This document shows positions 1-8,657 of a stretch of 64,000 nucleotides of DNA, piece after piece. The notes beneath the pieces were generated by a model. The model made no database searches. It was not told the origin of the DNA and worked only from the letters and a program-made list of their open reading frames with translations. Source of the stretch: Leptolyngbya sp. FACHB-8 (GTDB lineage Bacteria > Cyanobacteriota > Cyanobacteriia > Elainellales > Elainellaceae); the NCBI RefSeq assembly GCF_014695575.1, contig NZ_JACJOO010000084.1, positions 221,859 to 285,858 on the forward strand, in the 5' to 3' direction. The position numbers and the translations under genes were made by a program. Position 1 is the first letter of the stretch; each line of letters begins with the position of its first letter.

Positions 1-77
1 CTGGTTGTTTTTGTGAGAGCCGCGCGGAGTGCGACTCTCACAAAAACAACCGTGGCTAATTCAAGCGCAAAGCACTG
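1..77 (+). mobile_element. Family C hairpin MITE, left part cut by window edge
   Basis: Hairpin with 17-nt perfect arms at 3-19 and 35-51, followed by the family C right end (AAGCGCAAAGCACTG) and TA at 78-79. The same 101-bp unit occurs complete at 14096, 24545 and 61168. The left terminus lies outside the window. Confidence 0.8.
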
Positions 78-122
78 TAATATTGCTATCTAGGCCAGAG
101 CGATAAATTAGTAGTCTTTCCT

Positions 123-917
123 CTAACCAAATTGAAGTTGCACTGGATCTCCTACGGCAACTCCCAACTGTTCTTGCGCATTGCCAGCATTCACTGCCAC
201 TTCGACCCATCCGTGGCTACCGACAAGTGCAACCAGATTACCAGCGGGAACAGCGCTGTAAGCGGTGCTTCGAGGCAACTGGTGATTGTGGATTTGTAGA
301 ACCCACGTGGGATTCATCACGAGTTGGGCAGGAATGTTGGTAATTAAATTGCCAAAGCCATCAATGTATTGGATACAGCCCACTAAACCATTTCCCTCCT
401 GCTCGCAGGGAGGGATGGGTAAGCGGATGAGGCTGGCGGGGGCGATCGCCTCCCCCAAGTTTTCCAACGGCACCCCGCGTGCCAGATGCGCCCCCACCGC
501 GGCAAAGATGTCTCGCCCATGGAAGGTAGCACTGGGGTCGGGGGTGCGCCAATAGAACAGATTGGTTAGCTCGACGGCTGCGACAATGGGCTCTTGTTCC
601 AGCACACCGCTGAAGAGGCCATTGTCGGGGCCGACAAGGAAGTTGCGGGTGGTTTGGAGAGCGATCGCTCGCCGCCTTCCTCCCACCCCCGGATCCACCA
701 CTGCCACATGTACCGTCCCAGCCGGGAAAAAGGGCACCGCATTCATCAGATTGAAGCGCCCAGCGGCAATATCTTGGGGTGGAATCTGGTGAGTCAGATC
801 AACCACTTGCACCGTGGGGTTAATGTCCGCAATCACTCCCTTCATGACGCCCACATAAGCGTCTTTCAAACCAAAGTCTGTTAGCAAAGTCAGCAGTCGT
901 GATCCGCCGCGCCTCAC
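123..917 (-). CDS. SAM hydrolase (DUF62, SAM hydroxide adenosyltransferase family)
   Basis: 264 aa. Members of this family (SAM-dependent chlorinase/fluorinase fold) mostly hydrolyse S-adenosylmethionine to adenosine and methionine with water as nucleophile. The family signatures are visible in order: TLLTDFG at the N-terminus with the SAM-binding Asp14, VDPGVGG near residue 75, GPDNGLF near 97 and FHGRDIFA near 132. The start is GTG and overlaps the TGA stop of the upstream hxlR-type gene (GTGA), so the two are probably translationally coupled. The family assignment is firm. The cellular role of SAM hydrolysis in cyanobacteria is not established, and the coupling to an electrophile/redox-type regulator is the only context clue. 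Confidence 0.88.
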   Translation of the reverse strand: MRRGGSRLLTLLTDFGLKDAYVGVMKGVIADINPTVQVVDLTHQIPPQDIAAGRFNLMNAVPFFPAGTVHVAVVDPGVGGRRRAIALQTTRNFLVGPDNGLFSGVLEQEPIVAAVELTNLFYWRTPDPSATFHGRDIFAAVGAHLARGVPLENLGEAIAPASLIRLPIPPCEQEGNGLVGCIQYIDGFGNLITNIPAQLVMNPTWVLQIHNHQLPRSTAYSAVPAGNLVALVGSHGWVEVAVNAGNAQEQLGVAVGDPVQLQFG

Positions 918-1291
918 TCAACTCGCTCCTGGTGGTATCGTTGCCCCCAGGCGTGCATGGCATCCAGAATCGGTTCCAAAGTGCGGCCCAGGGGTGTCAG
1001 AGAATACTCTACCTTAGGCGGCACCTGGGGATAAACCTCTCGGTGAATAATGCCATCATCCTCTAACTCGCGGAGTTGCTGAGTCAGCATTTTTTGTGTC
1101 ACGCCGTTGAGGGAACGGTGCAGTTCGTTAAAGCGCTTCACGCCGTTGAAGAGTTCGTGGAGAATCAGCACTTTCCAGCGGCCACCAATGATGTCGAGGG
1201 TGGTTTCGACGGCGCAGGTGAGGCGATCGCCCCCTGTCATCAACGGTTGGTCACCAATAGCCTGAACGGAAACCTCATAGGTGCTTTCCAT
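914..1291 (-). CDS. HxlR-family winged-helix transcriptional regulator
   Basis: 125 aa, the usual HxlR length. It shows the core pattern [19 protein letters not shown] with Cys26, the position that senses disulfide or electrophile stress in HypR/QorR-like members, then a winged helix ([18 protein letters not shown]) and [12 protein letters not shown]. It is first in a two-gene minus-strand unit with the SAM hydrolase. It faces, across 471 bp, a pirin plus glutathionyl-hydroquinone reductase pair on the plus strand. HxlR proteins often control divergent quinone- or electrophile-detoxifying genes, so those are the likely targets. Family call is sure; ligand is inference. Confidence 0.9.
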   Translation of the reverse strand: MESTYEVSVQAIGDQPLMTGGDRLTCAVETTLDIIGGRWKVLILHELFNGVKRFNELHRSLNGVTQKMLTQQLRELEDDGIIHREVYPQVPPKVEYSLTPLGRTLEPILDAMHAWGQRYHQERVE

Positions 1292-1297
1292 CGCTCG

Positions 1298-1400
1298 AAA
1301 ACCTCAGGAAACTCGAATAGTATCTTTTTGGGTAGTACCTTACTTTTAAGTGCATACTTCCCTTATCTGATGTACTTACTATAAACTCAAATACATCGGA
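1298..1400. promoter_or_regulatory. Candidate HxlR operator/divergent promoter region
   Basis: AT-rich stretch just upstream of the regulator, with repeated TTAC/AAGT-type half sites (around 1335-1385, e.g. CTTACTTTTAAGTGCATAC). HxlR proteins bind such short imperfect palindromes near their own promoter. No exact consensus match is claimed. Confidence 0.3.
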
Positions 1401-1497
1401 ACAAAGATGAATATTTACTTCACTCCAATCCGATACACCCAGGCAGTGGTGATGCACTCGTAGACATACAAACTGCTCAGGTGCATACCTTCGTTCT

Positions 1498-1701
1498 TCA
1501 TAGTTTGATGATTTCTACAGACTGACGGTCAAAAGTTCCGCGTTTCTTCTCCCGTAAACCCTCACACGTCTGGAGCTGATTCAGCAGGTCTTCCAATTGG
1601 TCTAATGCTATTTCACTGGTCGTTTCATAGATGTTTGAGTGACAGCGATCGCCTCGATTAATCGACTCAATTTGTTTCTTCCAGCTTGAATCTTCGACTG
1701 C
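1498..1701 (-). pseudogene. 5'-truncated remnant of a small gene
   Basis: A 67-codon open frame on the minus strand ends in TGA at 1498-1500. It reads like real protein (SSWKKQIESINRGD near the front; EGLREKKRGTFDRQS near the end) with charged helical character. It has no ATG, GTG or TTG start, and an in-frame TAA sits immediately upstream. I do not recognise the family. The best reading is the surviving C-terminal part of a lost gene in the HxlR-pirin gap. An unusual start codon is the alternative. Confidence 0.4.
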
Positions 1702-1762
1702 TTAAACAATCCACAAGTCTATTCCTTAAATCATTCCTTAACCCTTCAGGAGGCTTTTCTCA

Positions 1763-2461
1763 ATGATTACGCTCCGTCCTTCTAACGAACGCGGTCATGC
1801 TAACCACGGTTGGCTAGATAGCTATCACACCTTCTCTTTCGCCAACTATTACGATCCTGAGCACATGGGCTTCCGTGCCCTGCGGGTCATCAACGAAGAT
1901 CGCGTCGCCGCTGGCCGAGGCTTTGGCACTCATCCCCACCGCGATATGGAAATCATTTCCTATGTCCTATCTGGTTCGTTAGCTCACAAAGATAGCATGG
2001 GTAATGCCGCCACCATTACCACGGGCGAAGTGCAACGCATCACAGCAGGTACGGGCATCGCCCACAGCGAGTTCAATCCTTCCGATCAAGACCCCGTTCA
2101 TTTCCTGCAAATTTGGATTCTGCCGGATACCACTGGCCTACCCCCCAGCTACGACGAGAAGTCCTTCCCAACGGAAGTGAAGCAAGGGCAATGGCGGCAG
2201 ATGGCGGGCCACAATCCAGCGGATGGAGCTGTTCACATCAATCAGGATGTGGATCTCTACGCGACCGTGCTGACGGAGGGCGAAACCCGCTCTTTTGAAC
2301 TGCGCCCCGATCGTTATGCTTGGGTACAAGTCGCGCAAGGCAAAATCACCCTCAATGGTCAATCCATGGAAGCCGGAGATGGTGCGGCGGTTAGCGATAA
2401 AACGCTGTTAGAGTTGCAAGCCCATAGTGATGCGGAAGTGTTGCTGTTTGACCTGGCATAA
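1763..2461 (+). CDS. Pirin-family bicupin (YhhW-like quercetinase)
   Basis: 232 aa, the normal length for bacterial pirins. The N-terminal cupin carries the metal ligands His57 and His59 (THPHRDMEIISYVLSG) and His101 and Glu103 (GIAHSEFNP), matching the iron/copper site of E. coli YhhW, which has quercetin 2,3-dioxygenase activity. A degenerate second cupin follows. A Shine-Dalgarno AGGAGG lies about 12 nt upstream of the ATG. It is followed after 83 bp by a glutathionyl-hydroquinone reductase in the same direction and faces an HxlR regulator. This suggests a small operon responding to quinones or electrophiles. The family call is secure; the physiological substrate is not. Confidence 0.9.
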   Translation: MITLRPSNERGHANHGWLDSYHTFSFANYYDPEHMGFRALRVINEDRVAAGRGFGTHPHRDMEIISYVLSGSLAHKDSMGNAATITTGEVQRITAGTGIAHSEFNPSDQDPVHFLQIWILPDTTGLPPSYDEKSFPTEVKQGQWRQMAGHNPADGAVHINQDVDLYATVLTEGETRSFELRPDRYAWVQVAQGKITLNGQSMEAGDGAAVSDKTLLELQAHSDAEVLLFDLA

Positions 2462-2544
2462 TCGAGCCCAATAACCACCAGGGGGGTGAGGCGATCGCCC
2501 CCCTTTCCGTCCTACTGTAAAGATGATGTAAGCCGAGAAGATCT

Positions 2545-3513
2545 ATGGCCCTGGGAATGCTGGTGGATGGCAAATGGACATCCAAACGTGAACAAGAAGA
2601 CAAACAAGGACGGTTCGTTCGTCCTTCCACAACCTTTCGTCATCACATCACTGCCGATGGTTCAAGTGGGTATAAAGCGGAGCGCGATCGCTATCACCTC
2701 TACGTTTCTCTCGCGTGTCCTTGGGCACATCGTACATTGATTATGCGATCGCTTAAAGGGCTTACCGACATCATCACCGTTTCCATTGTCGATCCGTTTA
2801 TGGGGGATGATGGGTGGTTCTTCTCAGATTATCCGGGTGCCATTTCTGATGATGTGAATGGAGCACAGTATCTCCGTGATCTCTACATCAAAGCAGAGCC
2901 CAGTTATACTGGGCGCGTCACCGTTCCTATTCTCTGGGACAAGCAGACAGGCACCATCGTTAATAACGAGTCTCGCGAAATTATTCGTATCTTCGACACC
3001 GAGTTTAGCGAGTTCGCAAAACCCGATGTGGACTTGTATCCCAAAGACTTACGCCAGAGCATTGATGAAACCATCGATGCCATTTACCAGCCAATTAACA
3101 ACGGGGTTTACCGCGCCGGATTTGCTGTTAAACAAGAGGCTTACGAAGAAGCCGTTACCGAACTTTTTGAAGCGCTAGATCATTGGGATCAGGTGTTGGG
3201 CAAACAACGCTACCTCTGCGGCAACCAGTTAACGGAAGCAGACGTTTGCATGTTTACGACGCTGCTTCGCTTTGACCCGGTCTACTATGTTCACTTCAAA
3301 TGCAACCTGCGCCACATTTGGGATTATCCCAATTTGTCTGGTTACCTGCGGGATATTTACCAAACCCCTGGTGTTAAGGAAACCTGCAATCTGGATCACA
3401 TCAAGCAACACTATTACCGCAGCCATCCGGGCGTGAATCCTCATGGAATTGTTCCACTAGGTCCGGTGATGGATCTGGATCGTGAACATGGGCGCGATCG
3501 CCTTTACCATTAG
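2545..3513 (+). CDS. Glutathionyl-hydroquinone reductase (Xi-class GST)
   Basis: 322 aa, typical for the YqjG/EcmB-type family. The catalytic Cys58 sits in the diagnostic CPWAHR motif of the thioredoxin-fold half, followed by an all-helical GST domain. Such enzymes reduce S-glutathionyl-hydroquinones to hydroquinones with glutathione, recycling quinones that have reacted with thiols. The start chosen is ATG at 2545; a second in-frame ATG at 2557 is possible. It lies directly downstream of the pirin gene, and a hairpin at 3529-3581 follows as a likely terminator. Family confidence is high. Confidence 0.9.
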   Translation: MALGMLVDGKWTSKREQEDKQGRFVRPSTTFRHHITADGSSGYKAERDRYHLYVSLACPWAHRTLIMRSLKGLTDIITVSIVDPFMGDDGWFFSDYPGAISDDVNGAQYLRDLYIKAEPSYTGRVTVPILWDKQTGTIVNNESREIIRIFDTEFSEFAKPDVDLYPKDLRQSIDETIDAIYQPINNGVYRAGFAVKQEAYEEAVTELFEALDHWDQVLGKQRYLCGNQLTEADVCMFTTLLRFDPVYYVHFKCNLRHIWDYPNLSGYLRDIYQTPGVKETCNLDHIKQHYYRSHPGVNPHGIVPLGPVMDLDREHGRDRLYH

Positions 3514-3528
3514 CAACTCTTTCTGAAT

Positions 3529-3581
3529 ACGTAAGTTGGAGATTGAATTGGACGAAGTAAAATCTAATCTCCAACCTACGT
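3529..3581 (+). terminator. Hairpin after the hydroquinone reductase gene
   Basis: 16-nt arms (ACGTAAGTTGGAGATT and its near-complement, one mismatch) around a 21-nt loop, 15 nt after the stop codon. Confidence 0.5.
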
Positions 3582-3630
3582 TGTATAGCTCTAAGTGATT
3601 ATCCAATTTCAGCTATAAACTTTATAAGTC

Positions 3631-4374
3631 TTACATGCTAGTTCTAATAACTTCTCTTACGACTTCAATCAATCCAGGCAAATTTTTTCTCATTGCTTCT
3701 CTAGTACTTTGAACTGTAGTTCCCGAGCGGGAGTGCCCTATCTGATTTCGCAACTTCGTATAAATCGTTTCAGGCATACCTGATTTTCTTGAATAGAATG
3801 GAAGGTTAGTATGTATATTGGGTTGTTTAGTAATAACAAATTTGTCTACTTGCTCTTGCTTATCTCCCTTAAGTGAAAGAATTATATTGTATAAAGCCAT
3901 GAATTGAGCGAGTGGATCTTCTAGGCCAATAGCAAAGTAGAAGAAGTCATAATACATGTAGTTAGGATTATCTCTCCTCTCCAGTAGTGCTCTCAGAGGC
4001 TTGAGTGCTGCTGCTGAAAGTAGGCAACTTCCAATCACTCTAGTGTGAAACTGTTGATTGAGTTCTGAGCTCCCAGCAACAATTTCAGAAGTTTTATTCG
4101 CTGAAAACTCTACTACTTCTTTTCTAGTCACTTGGTGAAACGAACTAAATTGAAAAGCGATGAGCTTTATTAGTTCAAAAGCAACTTCTTCAGCCTTAAG
4201 AAGCGCAAAATCACGACTATTTTGATTTTTAATTTTGACTATTAAAGTTAGTCCTTGCACAATAGAGGATGCAATAGTAACACCTACAACATCCTTGTCT
4301 GGATATTGAATTTCAGTTGGTTCGAATACTAATCCAGAAAAGTTACCCTGAAATACTACTTGGCCTTCAAACAT
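3631..4374 (-). CDS. HEPN-like / MauJ-like protein, AT-rich
   Basis: 247 aa. The C-terminal third resembles proteins annotated as methylamine-utilisation MauJ-like: a helical region, then ETIYTKLRNQIGHSRSG. The RNQIGH segment (Arg209 to His214) fits the R-x4-6-H motif of HEPN domains, many of which are RNases of defence or toxin systems. No partner gene such as a MNT nucleotidyltransferase is adjacent. The gene is conspicuously AT-rich, lacks the HIP1 octamer and differs in codon use from its neighbours, suggesting horizontal acquisition. The HEPN link is inference from one motif and overall helicity. Confidence 0.5.
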   Translation of the reverse strand: MFEGQVVFQGNFSGLVFEPTEIQYPDKDVVGVTIASSIVQGLTLIVKIKNQNSRDFALLKAEEVAFELIKLIAFQFSSFHQVTRKEVVEFSANKTSEIVAGSSELNQQFHTRVIGSCLLSAAALKPLRALLERRDNPNYMYYDFFYFAIGLEDPLAQFMALYNIILSLKGDKQEQVDKFVITKQPNIHTNLPFYSRKSGMPETIYTKLRNQIGHSRSGTTVQSTREAMRKNLPGLIEVVREVIRTSM

Positions 4375-4486
4375 CTTCTCTAGTTCGTAATTTCTGGGTC
4401 GGATTTATCTATATTCACTTTACATAACTTACGTGATGACACGAGAAAAGCTTTTTTGAATACCATATATTATTCTAACAAATCTA

Positions 4487-4511
4487 AAACCCCCGGTAAT
4501 ACCAGGGGTTT
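4487..4511 (-). terminator. Terminator hairpin of dps
   Basis: Arms AAACCCCCGGT and ACCAGGGGTTT with a 3-nt loop, followed on the minus strand by a T-rich run. Lies 32 nt past the dps stop. Confidence 0.6.
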
Positions 4512-4542
4512 GGAACTAAGCAGAGTTAGAAATATAGAAACC

Positions 4543-5019
4543 TTAACCTAACAAGCTCCGCAGCATCCACGCAGTTTTCTCATGCACCTGCATCCGCTGG
4601 GTGAGCAAATCCGCAGTCGGCTCATCGTTCGCCTGCTCCACAGTTGGGAAAATGGATCGTGCCGTGCGAACTACTGCTTCCTGACCTTCTACCAACTTGC
4701 GAATCATTTCCTCTGCTGGGGGTACGCCCGCCTCCTCGCTGATAGATGAGAGGTTCGTAAATTCTTGATAGGTGCCCGGAGCCGGGAAGCCAAGGGCACG
4801 AATTCGTTCGGCTATGAGATCTACTGCCAGTGCTAGTTCGGTATATTGCGTCTCAAACATCAAATGCAATGTTTGGAACATCGGCCCGGTCACATTCCAG
4901 TGAAAATTATGGGTTTTTAAATAGAGCGTATAGGTATCTGCCAGGAGTCGGGAGAGCCCTTGAGCAATCTCTTGACGAGCATTCTCTTCGATTCCGATAT
5001 TGATGGGCATAGCCTGCAT
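4543..5019 (-). CDS. dps: Dps-family mini-ferritin
   Basis: 158 aa, normal for Dps. It forms a dodecameric iron-storage and DNA-protection shell, with ferroxidase ligands at subunit interfaces. The signature [14 protein letters not shown] (about 35-48) and the downstream helix with FETQYTEL supply the His and acidic ligands. The start has an AGGAGAT ribosome site about 10 nt upstream; a second ATG three codons in is possible. It is monocistronic, with its own terminator and a long palindrome upstream at 5118-5176. Confidence 0.9.
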   Translation of the reverse strand: MQAMPINIGIEENARQEIAQGLSRLLADTYTLYLKTHNFHWNVTGPMFQTLHLMFETQYTELALAVDLIAERIRALGFPAPGTYQEFTNLSSISEEAGVPPAEEMIRKLVEGQEAVVRTARSIFPTVEQANDEPTADLLTQRMQVHEKTAWMLRSLLG

Positions 5020-5117
5020 TTTGAGGTATCTCCTTGTCCGATAATAATTCCACCTTAGTTGGTAAAGTAGCCCTTGCCGATAGTACCGTTAGATAGATGT
5101 TTGCGGATTGGGCTCTA

Positions 5118-5176
5118 AAAACTCTTGTGTTCGTTGTTCGGACTTTTCGCGCCCGAACAACGAACACAAGAGTTTT
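5118..5176. repeat. Long perfect palindrome between dps and ubiD
   Basis: 24-nt perfectly complementary arms (5118-5141 and 5153-5176) with an 11-nt loop. It lies in the divergent region between dps and ubiD, so it cannot be a terminator of either gene. It belongs to the hairpin class scattered through the window; no second copy was found. Confidence 0.85.
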
Positions 5177-5252
5177 CGGTTTTGCTCAAGCGATCGCCCC
5201 ACCCCATCCCCTCATCCCCGATAATGAGAAAGATGGTTTACAGTTCTTCACC

Positions 5253-6764
5253 ATGCCACGAGATCTGCGGGGATTCCTCAAGCTCCTTGAACAGCGCGGC
5301 CAATTGCGGCGCATTACCGTTCCGGTAGACCCGGAATTAGAAATTGCTGAGATCAGCAATCGGCTTATGCAGGGAGGAGGCCCAGCGCTGCTATTTGAGA
5401 ACGTAAAGGGAGCAGCGCATCCTCTGGCAATCAACGTTATGGGCACCGTCGAACGCGTCTGCTGGTCGATGAACATGGAGAAGCCCGAAGATTTAGAAGG
5501 ACTGGGCAAAAAACTGGCGATTTTGTATCAACCTCGCCCTCCTAAGAAAATTTCCCAGGCGGTGGAGTTGGGGAAAGTGCTATTTGACGTGATCAAGGCC
5601 AAACCCAATCGAGATTTCCTGCCACCCTGCCAGCAAGTTGTCCTCAAAGGAGACGACGTAGATTTAACCAAGCTTCCCCTGCTCAAGGTCTACCCTGGCG
5701 ATGCTGAGCGAGTGCTAACCCTGGGGCTAATGATTACCAAAGACCCCGAATCCAAAATTGTCAACGTCGGGGTGTATCGCCTCCAGTTGCAGAGCAAAAA
5801 TACCATGACGGTGCAGTGGCTCTCTGTGCGGGGGGCAACTCGGCATTTGCGTAAGGCCGCTGAGCGGGGCGAGAAATTGGAAGTGGCAATGGCTATCGGT
5901 GTTGATCCCCTCGTCATCATGGCCGCTGCTACTCCCTTGCCCATTGACCTCTCCGAATGGCTCTTTGCCGGGTTATATGGTGGCGAAGGGGTTCACCTGG
6001 CCAAGTGCAAAACGGTGGATCTGGAAGTCCCAGCAGATGCAGAGTTCGTGTTGGAAGGGACGATTACTCCTGGTGAGACTGCTGTTGATGGCCCAGCCGG
6101 GGATCACATGGGTTTCTATGGTGGCGTCAACGAGGAAGCCCCGTTGATCCGCTTCCACTGCATGACCCACCGTAAAAATCCGATTTATATGACGACCTTC
6201 AGTGGTCGGCCACCCAAAGAGGATGCGATGATGGCGATCGCCCTCAACCGCATCTACAACCCCATCCTGCGCCAACAGGTACCCGAAATCGTTGACTTCT
6301 TCCTGCCAATGGAAGGATTGAGCTACAAAGCCGCTATCCTCTCCATCGACAAAGCCTATCCTGGTCAGGCACGACGAGCAGCCATGGCCTTTTGGAGTGC
6401 ACTGCCTCAGTTCACCTATACGAAGTTTGTCATTGTGGTGGATAAGGAAATCAACGTTCGTGATCCCCGTCAGGTCATGTGGGCCGTAACCTCCAAGGTA
6501 GACCCGGCGCGAGACGTGTTCATCCTGCCCGATAATCCATTCGATCGTTTGGATTTTGCGACAGAGCGAGCAGGTCTGGGTAGCAAGATGGGGATCGATG
6601 CCACGACTAAGGTATATCCCGAAACCGATCGCCCCTGGAATGAAGAACTGAAGCCTGATCCCGCCACGGCTGAACTAGTCACTCGCCGTTGGGCTGAATA
6701 CGGGCTGGCTGACTTGAAACTCGACGACGTTGATCCCAACCTATTTGGTTACGACATTCGTTAA
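5253..6764 (+). CDS. ubiD: UbiD-family decarboxylase
   Basis: 503 aa from the ATG at 5253, which begins MPRDLRGFLKLLEQRGQL, the usual UbiD N-terminus; the frame stays open upstream through the palindrome but that part is not protein-like. UbiD enzymes use prenylated FMN (made by UbiX) to decarboxylate 4-hydroxy-3-polyprenylbenzoate; in cyanobacteria this serves plastoquinone synthesis. The characteristic segment PGETAVDGPAGDHMGFYGG and the C-terminal GSKMGIDATTK region are present. Length matches the family. ubiX is not in the window. Confidence 0.92.
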   Translation: MPRDLRGFLKLLEQRGQLRRITVPVDPELEIAEISNRLMQGGGPALLFENVKGAAHPLAINVMGTVERVCWSMNMEKPEDLEGLGKKLAILYQPRPPKKISQAVELGKVLFDVIKAKPNRDFLPPCQQVVLKGDDVDLTKLPLLKVYPGDAERVLTLGLMITKDPESKIVNVGVYRLQLQSKNTMTVQWLSVRGATRHLRKAAERGEKLEVAMAIGVDPLVIMAAATPLPIDLSEWLFAGLYGGEGVHLAKCKTVDLEVPADAEFVLEGTITPGETAVDGPAGDHMGFYGGVNEEAPLIRFHCMTHRKNPIYMTTFSGRPPKEDAMMAIALNRIYNPILRQQVPEIVDFFLPMEGLSYKAAILSIDKAYPGQARRAAMAFWSALPQFTYTKFVIVVDKEINVRDPRQVMWAVTSKVDPARDVFILPDNPFDRLDFATERAGLGSKMGIDATTKVYPETDRPWNEELKPDPATAELVTRRWAEYGLADLKLDDVDPNLFGYDIR

Positions 6765-6797
6765 CAGAAATAGGAACACGGTCATGCTTCAAAAGTG

Positions 6798-6836
6798 TGG
6801 TTATGAGAAGGGACGCGAAGTTCCTTCTCATAACCA
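6798..6836. repeat. Hairpin downstream of ubiD
   Basis: 14-nt perfect arms (TGGTTATGAGAAGG and complement) around GACGCGAAGTT. Starts 34 nt after the ubiD stop; may act as terminator. Its right flank CATCCACATGTCTAG recurs at about 54769-54783 beside another element. Confidence 0.6.
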
Positions 6837-6869
6837 TCCACATGTCTAGGACAGCACCACCGAGACTAG

Positions 6870-6960
6870 TACGCTGAGGCAGAAATCCATCACCTATGTT
6901 TTGTGTGGGGTGCTTCGCACCCCACACAAAACATAGGTTGCGAACTTAGGCCGCAGCCTA
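6870..6960 (+). mobile_element. Family E hairpin MITE (copy E1, 91 bp, CTAG flanks)
   Basis: Ends TACGCTGAGGC and GGCCGCAGCCTA, flanked on both sides by CTAG (6866-6869 and 6961-6964). The centre is a perfect hairpin with a GTGCTTCGCAC apex. The copy at 32235-32325 has the same length and flanks in the opposite orientation. Confidence 0.75.
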
Positions 6961-6973
6961 CTAGCAATCCCAC

Positions 6974-7429
6974 TTACAACTCGCTGAACGGCACCCGAAT
7001 ATACTCCGGATCCGACATCCCCAGAATTTGCTCCATGTCGGCTTCCATTGGGGTTTCGCTGACGAGAATAATGAAGTCTCCTACATCATCAATCAAACTC
7101 ATATCGATGGTGTATTGGCGGAAGTGGTAGAGACGACGGCGTTTCTTCAGAATCCGGCGAATACCATATTCCTGAGTTAGCTGAAGACTGATGGGAAAGG
7201 GATCTGAAACCGATCGCTCTTCCAAAATCACAAAACCTCCATCTTGCGCTTGAAGTTGCAGCAGGTAGGTACCTGTGTTGTCCTCCACAATTTTCAACAC
7301 CTGTCCTTCCGGCTGTTTGAAATAGGTTTCAACCCCTTCAATCTCTTGCTCAAATCGAGCGCCTATTTTGAGGAGACGCAGTTCTAGAAGAGAGAAGTCA
7401 GGGATCCGGGCTTTGAGTTCTCGCAACAT
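6974..7429 (-). CDS. CYTH-domain protein (class IV adenylate cyclase-like)
   Basis: 151 aa. The pattern ELKARIPD at the start, then ETYFKQPEGQVLKI, then KKRRRLYHFRQYTIDMSLIDDVGDFIILVSE matches the CyaB/thiamine-triphosphatase (CYTH) tunnel-barrel fold, whose basic residues bind triphosphate substrates. The usual ExExK motif is reduced to ExK (Glu4, Lys6), so activity is uncertain. It is preceded on its own strand by a 433-bp gap. The family is moderately certain; the substrate is unknown. Confidence 0.65.
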   Translation of the reverse strand: MLRELKARIPDFSLLELRLLKIGARFEQEIEGVETYFKQPEGQVLKIVEDNTGTYLLQLQAQDGGFVILEERSVSDPFPISLQLTQEYGIRRILKKRRRLYHFRQYTIDMSLIDDVGDFIILVSETPMEADMEQILGMSDPEYIRVPFSEL

Positions 7430-7862
7430 GGCAATCAGGATAGTGTTCTATATCTGAGGATGAGGGACCACTCCCCACTGGCAGGTTTGGAAGATAACCC
7501 GATCGGGGCACTCTAATTTAAAGACTTTAAGTTTTACTGGAAACGGTTGACTTTCTAATGCACCCTAGATCTGTTTGTGCGGATTCTTAGGCGAGCGCTC
7601 TGTAAAGATCATCACGACCTCTACAGTTATGTGACAAATCCCAATTCCTCCATTACAGGCACCACTCCACCAAACCGCAATTCCCCAAAACCCTTTCACC
7701 CTGAACGGGGGAATGCATAAGATAACCCATAATTTTCCTTTAGCAAGGAGTAAATAGTTATCCTATGTAAAGTGTGGCCTGTAACAAATTGCAAATATTG
7801 CAAGAGAGTGATACATTCCCTTCAAATGCAAAAAACGATACAAATCTTCGCTTTTAGCAACC
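7430..7862. other. Intergenic region without recognised gene
   Basis: Between divergent CYTH and SGNH genes; presumably carries both promoters. No hairpin element, RNA gene or convincing ORF was seen. Confidence 0.6.
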
Positions 7863-8624
7863 ATGTCTCCATCCGTGTCGCCTGCTCCGTTACCCTCTAG
7901 TCTTGCCAGCCATCACTCTACAGGTCGTGGTCAGATTACCCTACGGCAGGCCGATCCGTCTAATCCTTTACGATTGATTGCGCTGGGAGACAGCCTGGTT
8001 TATGGCTTTGGTGATCCTGAAGGCGGTGGCTGGGTCGAGCGGTTGCGGCGGCGCTGGATGATGCCCGACACGCCCGGACATGTGGTGTACAACCTGGGGA
8101 TCCGAGGCGATGGGGTGCGGCAGGTATTGCAACGGTTAGAGGACGAGTTTAGTAAGCGGGGCGAATTACGTCATCGCGTACCCGATTGCATTATCCTGTC
8201 CGTTGGCACAAACGACTCTGCCCGTGTGGGCCGGCCTACTGGACGAAACTTCACAGCCTTTGATGATTTTGAGAACGACCTCGGGGAACTGCTCAGCCGG
8301 GCACAGCGCCTCTGCCCGGTCATCTTTGTCGGCATGACACCCGTGGACGAACTACGCATGCCCTTTGCCGGGATTCTGTATTACACCCACGACGATCAAT
8401 ATCGCTATAAAGAAGCAACTCGTTTAGCCTGTGAAGCTCGACAGATTCCTTACCTGGATATTTTTGAGTTGTGGAAGCAACGGGGCGATCGCTGGTGGCA
8501 GTCTCGCCTCTCCGCTGATGGCTTGCATCCCAATTCTGCTGGATATGCCTCGCTATTTGAGGATTTCCTGGCCTGGGACTGCGGTTATGATTGGGAACCT
8601 GGCCGCCAGATGGCTGTTGTATAA
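7863..8624 (+). CDS. SGNH/GDSL-family hydrolase
   Basis: 253 aa. The SGNH blocks are all visible: block I LIALGDSLVYGFG with nucleophile Ser44, block II NLGIRGDG, block III VGTNDSA (Asn), and block V DGLHPNSAGY with the catalytic Asp and His. Such enzymes are esterases, lipases or acyl-hydrolases. There is no signal peptide; the first 35 residues are low-complexity Ser/Pro, so a later start is possible. It is monocistronic and the substrate cannot be predicted. Confidence 0.88.
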   Translation: MSPSVSPAPLPSSLASHHSTGRGQITLRQADPSNPLRLIALGDSLVYGFGDPEGGGWVERLRRRWMMPDTPGHVVYNLGIRGDGVRQVLQRLEDEFSKRGELRHRVPDCIILSVGTNDSARVGRPTGRNFTAFDDFENDLGELLSRAQRLCPVIFVGMTPVDELRMPFAGILYYTHDDQYRYKEATRLACEARQIPYLDIFELWKQRGDRWWQSRLSADGLHPNSAGYASLFEDFLAWDCGYDWEPGRQMAVV

Positions 8625-8657
8625 GGCGAATAGCGTTGCGGTATTCAGCAAGGCCAT

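Noticed and set aside
5097..5252. Extended N-terminus of UbiD
   Set aside because: The in-frame extension is encoded by the palindrome at 5118-5176; the family start is the ATG at 5253.
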